Shown piece after piece: positions 60,365 through 64,000 of a stretch of DNA of 64,000 bases. Made by a program: the position numbers and the translations under genes. The stretch is from Amycolatopsis sp. 2-15 (GTDB lineage Bacteria; Actinomycetota; Actinomycetes; Mycobacteriales; Pseudonocardiaceae). The notes beneath the pieces are model-generated. The model was not told the origin of the DNA. It ran no database searches and worked only from the letters and a program-made list of their open reading frames with translations. Every line of letters begins with the position of its first letter. Positions within the stretch are counted from its first letter, which is position 1. The stretch is from assembly GCF_030285625.1 (NCBI RefSeq), contig NZ_CP127294.1, positions 5,366,501 through 5,430,500 on the forward strand. The letters are read 5' to 3'.

Positions 60365-62286
60365 AGGCTGAGCTCGGGCTTGAGCGCGGACACCGTCCAG
60401 ACCCGGTGCTTGCGCGCCGCCAGGGTCGAGAGCACGATCCCGCCGACGAGGTAGGCCAGCAGCACCCCGACGTCACCGAGGATCTGCAGCGACGCGCCGG
60501 AGTAGAGCAGGTGCCGGAAGCCGTCGATGGCGTAGCCCATCGGCAGCACGATGTGCAGCGGGTAGAGCGCGTCGGGGATCGTCTGCCAAGGGAACGTGCC
60601 GCCCGCGCTCACCAGCTGCAGCACCAGCAGCACCAGGCCGAGGAACTTGCCGACGGCGCCGAAGAACGCGTTGAGCGCGTGCACCACCGAGGTGAACGCC
60701 AGCGAGACGAGGATCGCGAACCCGAGGGCGCCCAACGGATGCGCGATGTGGATGCCGACCAGCCACGTCACCGCGGCGAATAGCACGATCACCTGCGCGA
60801 TGCCGAGCACGGCCGAGGACAGCCAGCCGCCGAGCGCGACCCGCAGCGGCGCGGCGCCCGCGGTGAGCGCCCGCGTGGACAGCGGCCGGATGAGCAGGAA
60901 CAGCACGAACGCGCCGATCCACGTGGCCAGCGAGATGAAGAACGGGGCCAGCCCCGCGCCGTACGTGCCCGCCGAAGCGACGCCGTTGGCCGTGACCGCG
61001 ACCGGGTCGGCGATGGTGTTCGCCGTGGCGGTGCGCGTCGGGTCGTCCGGGTTCGGGATCTGCGACAGCCCCGAGGACAGTCCGTCGCGCAGCTGGTTCG
61101 CACCGCTCGCGAGCTGGTCGGTGCCGGTGACGGCGGTCTTCTCCCCGTCGTTGAGCTTCGCCGCGCCGTCGCGGAGCTGGTTCGCGCCGTCGGACGCCTG
61201 CGCGATCCCGCTGGTCAGCTGCGGCGTGGCCGAGGCGAGCTGGTGGGCACCGTCCGACACCTGACGAGCGCCGCCGGCGAGCTTGGCGAGGTCACCGTTG
61301 GCGGTCTGGATCTTCGTGTTCGCCTGGTCGACGGGCGAGCGCAGCTGGTCGAGCTGCGCCAGGATGCCGTTGACCTGGGTGTCGGACAGGCCCGCGTTGT
61401 GCAGGTCGGTGTTCAGCTGTGTCCGATAGCCGTCGAGCTTGCCCTGGATGTCGGCCGACGCGGACGCGGCGAGCGAGGCGGCGTCGGCCACCTGCTGGTT
61501 GCCGTCGGCGACCTGGCCGGCGCCGGTCGCGAGCTGCTGCGTCTGGCTCGGCAGCTGCGCCGTGCTCGTCTTCAGGGTGTTCAGCCCGGTCGCGAGGGTG
61601 CTGGAACCGGTGGCCAGCTGGCTCGCGCCGTCGGCGAGCTGGTGCTGGCCGGTCTGCAGCTGCGCGGCGCCGTCGGCGAGCTGTTTCGCGCCGTTGGCGG
61701 CGTCGGAGATCTTGCCGTAGATCGTGGAGAAGCCCACGAGGAACCGGTCGGCCGCCTCGCCGCCCACCTTCTCGGCGATGGTCTTGCGCACCTGGTCGGC
61801 CACCTGCTTCGCGATGGTGCCCGCGAGGTAGTTGTTGGCGTCGTTGGTGGTGAGCGTGATCGTGGCCTGCTGCGGCGTGAAGTTGCCCGACGACAGCAGC
61901 GCGGTGGAGAAGTCGCGCGGGATGCCGATGGCGAAGGAGTACTTGTCGTCGCGCACGCCGTCGCGGGCGTCCTTTTCGGACACTTCGTGCCACTGGAAGG
62001 TGCCGGACTTCACGAGCTCGCCGGTCACCTCACGCCCGACGTTGCGCGTGGCCCCCGTCGAGTCCTTCGCGCCGGCGTCGCTGGTGAACATGGCGGCGGG
62101 CAGCTTGTCGAGCCGGCCGTACGGGTCGTAGTTCGCATACAGGTAGAAGGACGCGTAGAGCAGCGGCACCAGCACGAGCGCGGCCATCGCCAGCTTCGGC
62201 AGCGTGCCGGCCGAGAGGCGGCGCAGTTCGTTGAGGGCGATGCGGAAGGCGTTCAGGCCGCCGGCGCGCTTGTCGGGGGCGGTCAT
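60361..62286 (-). CDS. YhgE/Pip-domain membrane protein
   Basis: 641 residues from ATG 62286. One N-terminal membrane helix (LPKLAMAALVLVPLLYASFY) precedes a large extracellular part with repeated heptad-like units (QLADGAAQLQTGQHQLADGA, LATGAGQVADGNQQVADAA, QVSDGAHQLASATPQLTSGI), then five C-terminal helices (FFISLATWIGAFVLFLLIRP to VLLAYLVGGIVLSTL). Such proteins are related to ABC-2 permeases and to phage infection protein; in actinomycetes they are usually under TetR control. The upstream degenerate ATPase is probably its partner. Confidence 0.92.
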   Translation of the reverse strand: MTAPDKRAGGLNAFRIALNELRRLSAGTLPKLAMAALVLVPLLYASFYLYANYDPYGRLDKLPAAMFTSDAGAKDSTGATRNVGREVTGELVKSGTFQWHEVSEKDARDGVRDDKYSFAIGIPRDFSTALLSSGNFTPQQATITLTTNDANNYLAGTIAKQVADQVRKTIAEKVGGEAADRFLVGFSTIYGKISDAANGAKQLADGAAQLQTGQHQLADGASQLATGSSTLATGLNTLKTSTAQLPSQTQQLATGAGQVADGNQQVADAASLAASASADIQGKLDGYRTQLNTDLHNAGLSDTQVNGILAQLDQLRSPVDQANTKIQTANGDLAKLAGGARQVSDGAHQLASATPQLTSGIAQASDGANQLRDGAAKLNDGEKTAVTGTDQLASGANQLRDGLSSGLSQIPNPDDPTRTATANTIADPVAVTANGVASAGTYGAGLAPFFISLATWIGAFVLFLLIRPLSTRALTAGAAPLRVALGGWLSSAVLGIAQVIVLFAAVTWLVGIHIAHPLGALGFAILVSLAFTSVVHALNAFFGAVGKFLGLVLLVLQLVSAGGTFPWQTIPDALYPLHIVLPMGYAIDGFRHLLYSGASLQILGDVGVLLAYLVGGIVLSTLAARKHRVWTVSALKPELSL

Positions 62287-62969
62287 GCCGGTTCTCCTTC
62301 GGCGCTGAACTCTTCGGCGCGATCTTCTTCGGTGAGGGCGAGCAGCCGCACCGGCGCGGGCTGGTCGGTCGACCCGATGCGAGTCGGGGAGTAGGGGAGG
62401 GCGGAAGCGGGCGTCGTCGCGGTGAGCACGGCGACGGCGAGGCCGCGCTTCGCGTGCTCCTCGGCGACCGCGGTCCACGTCTCGACGAGGCTCGTGTGCC
62501 GGTCGGGAGTGTCGAGCACGAGCACGCGGACGCCGGTGCGCTCCGCGGCCAGCTCGGCGAGCAGCCGGGTGCGCATGGCGGGCTCGAGGTTCTCGAAGCG
62601 GGTCCCGGCGAACGGCGCGGCGTCGTGCTCGGTGAGCCAGCGCGCCACGTCCTCCTTGCCCGCCGGCCGGTGCGCCAGCGCGAGCTCCTCACCGGCGACC
62701 ACGCGCAGGGCCAGCGCCTCGTCGGGCTCGCTCACGCTCGGGGCGTCGACCACGGCGACGAGGTCGCGCAGCAGGCCGGGGACGTCGGCGGTGACCGTGC
62801 CGGTGCTCGGCTCGACGCGGCCGGCCAGTGCGAGGCCCAGCGCGGTGATCCCGACGCCGGGCTCGCCGTGGACCAGCGTCACGCAGCCGTCCTCGACGGT
62901 CAGCGAGGTGGGTGGCAACAGTGTGCCGTGGGGTCCCTCCAGGGACACCTGGTCGGCTCGTACCTGCAC
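62283..62969 (-). CDS. ABC-type ATPase-like protein with a degenerate Walker A
   Basis: 228 residues from ATG 62969, overlapping the YhgE start by 4 bases. The opening MQVRADQVSLEGPHGTLLPP and TVEDGCVTLVHGEPGVGITA have the layout of an ABC ATPase, but the P-loop reads GEPGVGIT, with Ile where the essential Lys should be. A Walker B-like VRVLVLDTPDRHTS is present, with Asp but no following Glu, and no LSGGQ signature is seen. ATP hydrolysis is therefore unlikely; it may be a structural or regulatory partner of the YhgE protein. Confidence 0.75.
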   Translation of the reverse strand: MQVRADQVSLEGPHGTLLPPTSLTVEDGCVTLVHGEPGVGITALGLALAGRVEPSTGTVTADVPGLLRDLVAVVDAPSVSEPDEALALRVVAGEELALAHRPAGKEDVARWLTEHDAAPFAGTRFENLEPAMRTRLLAELAAERTGVRVLVLDTPDRHTSLVETWTAVAEEHAKRGLAVAVLTATTPASALPYSPTRIGSTDQPAPVRLLALTEEDRAEEFSAEGEPA

Positions 62970-63007
62970 GAGGACACTCCAATTTTTTCCATTGACCGGA
63001 CTTTTGA

Positions 63008-63021
63008 ACTGACCGGTCAGT
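63008..63021. promoter_or_regulatory. 14-bp perfect palindrome, candidate TetR operator
   Basis: ACTGACCGGTCAGT lies 39 bases upstream of the first gene of the ATPase-like/YhgE/TetR operon. TTGACCGGACTTTTGAACTG next to it holds a further half-site (TGACCGG at 62993-62999). Typical length and symmetry of a TetR-family site. Confidence 0.7.
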
Positions 63022-63113
63022 GCAAAAATTTAGCGCACAAGATCAACGGGCGGCAAGTCGGGTGGTCACACGTCACACGACCGGGGCGGCCGTGTCCCGG
63101 TGAGCAGTGCTGG

Positions 63114-64000
63114 TCAGCGCAGCGCGGTCGCCGGATGGGCTTCCCATGAGGTCCACAGTGGACGATAGCCCTGCCGGTGCCAGAACACCGAGGAGAGCGG
63201 GTTCATCGGGTTGTAGTAGAGGTACGCGCCGACCGTGCCGGGACGCAGCAGCTCGCGGTGGACGTGGTCCATGAGGACCTGCCCGATCCCGCCGCCGCGG
63301 TGGCCGGGCGCGGTCACGACGTTGTTCACGTAGGCCCACCTCCCCGGCGGCAGGAGCTCGGCCGCCTCGGTGCCCGGAGCCGAGTCCACCCACGCGCACT
63401 GGGCCAGCGCCACCGGGTGGCCGCCGGCTTCCGCGAGCCAGGTGGCCGGTTCGTCGAGTGCGCGGCGCAACGCGGGCGCCAGCAGTTCCGCCGTCTGGTC
63501 CCGGCGGCGGTGCGCCACCAGTCCGGTGTAGTCGAACGTGGCCGCGCACAGCTCCAGCACGGTGTCGAAGTCGCCCGGCCCGGCCAGGCGCACGGCAATC
63601 CCGTCGGTGCCGGCGGCCGCGAGGGGCGGCGGGTCCGTCCGCACGGCGAGCGCGGACATCGGGGCGAGGCCGTGGTCGAGGAACGCCCGGATCGCCTCCG
63701 CGTCGCGACTCGGCCAGTTCACGACGCACGCGGAGTCGGCTTCGGCGGGCTCGGTGTCCAGCAGGGACCGCAGCTCGCCCAGCAGGAGGTCGAACCCCTC
63801 GGTGCCCGCGGTGTCCGCGTCGGGGAACAGCTGCCACACCTGAGCGGCCGACCACAGCAGGGGAGTGTCGCCCGGGCCGTGGCGATGGCGCTGCACGACT
63901 CCGGACACGCGCTCGCCCGCGCCCGTCACCGCGCTGACGCGCTCGCCGGCCGTGTCGCCGATCGACGGCGCGGGCGGCGGCAGCAGCGGGTCGAGCGCGG
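63114..64000 (-). CDS. GNAT-family acetyltransferase, 5' end outside the window
   Basis: The frame is open to the window edge. Upstream of the GTG at 63929 it reads LDPLLPPPAPSIGDTAGERV, which fits the N-terminus of this GNAT type, so the start is probably outside. Visible segments: TPLLWSAAQVWQLFPDADTA, SACVVNWPSRDAEAIRAFLD and the acetyl-CoA loop APGHRGGGIGQVLMDHVHRE, then NPMNPLSSVFWHRQGYRPLW. Substrate unknown. Same strand as the ATPase-like operon but separated from it by the palindrome. Confidence 0.88.
   Translation of the reverse strand, partial: ALDPLLPPPAPSIGDTAGERVSAVTGAGERVSGVVQRHRHGPGDTPLLWSAAQVWQLFPDADTAGTEGFDLLLGELRSLLDTEPAEADSACVVNWPSRDAEAIRAFLDHGLAPMSALAVRTDPPPLAAAGTDGIAVRLAGPGDFDTVLELCAATFDYTGLVAHRRRDQTAELLAPALRRALDEPATWLAEAGGHPVALAQCAWVDSAPGTEAAELLPPGRWAYVNNVVTAPGHRGGGIGQVLMDHVHRELLRPGTVGAYLYYNPMNPLSSVFWHRQGYRPLWTSWEAHPATALR

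Overview
The window is chromosomal DNA of a very GC-rich actinomycete. Third-position GC bias, frequent GTG starts, paired GAF-ANTAR proteins, a PdtaR-type ANTAR regulator near the liv operon and polA, and degraded integrative-element genes (DUF2637/SpdB, primase-like, serine and tyrosine recombinases) point to Pseudonocardiaceae, most likely Amycolatopsis or a close relative. The genus is an inference from gene style and synteny, not from a search.

Layout. 0-2.1 kb: the end of a HAD sugar-phosphatase gene, a ROK sugar kinase and a small Usp-like protein. 2.5-13.8 kb: stress/dormancy-type genes: a frameshifted GNAT, a DUF5994-like protein, a GH130-toroid-glycosyltransferase carbohydrate operon, a slipin, a BON protein, a NarL-type regulator, an Acg-type nitroreductase, a DevS-like GAF histidine kinase, a phosphoribosyltransferase and a 53-residue protein. 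Several recall members of the mycobacterial DosR regulon. 13.9-14.7 kb holds decayed second copies of the slipin and DUF5994 genes. 15.9-20.3 kb: two GAF-ANTAR proteins, and a TetR gene divergent from a dehydrogenase-DUF4389 pair.

20.6-25.7 kb is a gene graveyard: NTPase, crotonase, DpdA-like, primase-like and SpdB fragments plus a deleted ISL3 element. 25.8-31.3 kb is mostly intact: SRPBCC, FAD oxidoreductase-epimerase operon, a small membrane protein, and TerC with a possible manganese riboswitch and a 41-residue downstream peptide. 31.3-32.3 kb is again fragments. 33.2-35.9 kb encodes a large secreted YncE/phosphoesterase. 36-43.6 kb has recombinase and ligase fragments around a 1670-residue protein that fuses a Ser/Thr kinase, AAA ATPase, GAF and histidine kinase. 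Three degraded or partial copies of the tRNA-Leu 3' end (24.8, 37.2, 43.5 kb) lie on the 3' side of the intact tRNA-Leu(CAA) at 45.75 kb. This suggests that 24.8-45.8 kb grew by successive integrations at that tRNA, followed by decay.

46-64 kb is core genome: pdtaR, livKHMGF, a thioesterase, polA, an EF-hand protein, MarR, DUF72, and a TetR/YhgE/ATPase-like operon behind a 14-bp palindrome. Two recent changes stand out: an IS5-family element inserted exactly on the polA stop codon, between polA and its terminator, and an exact 195-bp tandem duplication of the 3' end of the DUF72 gene. A 30-residue, seven-cysteine peptide with a good ribosome binding site lies at 59.67 kb.
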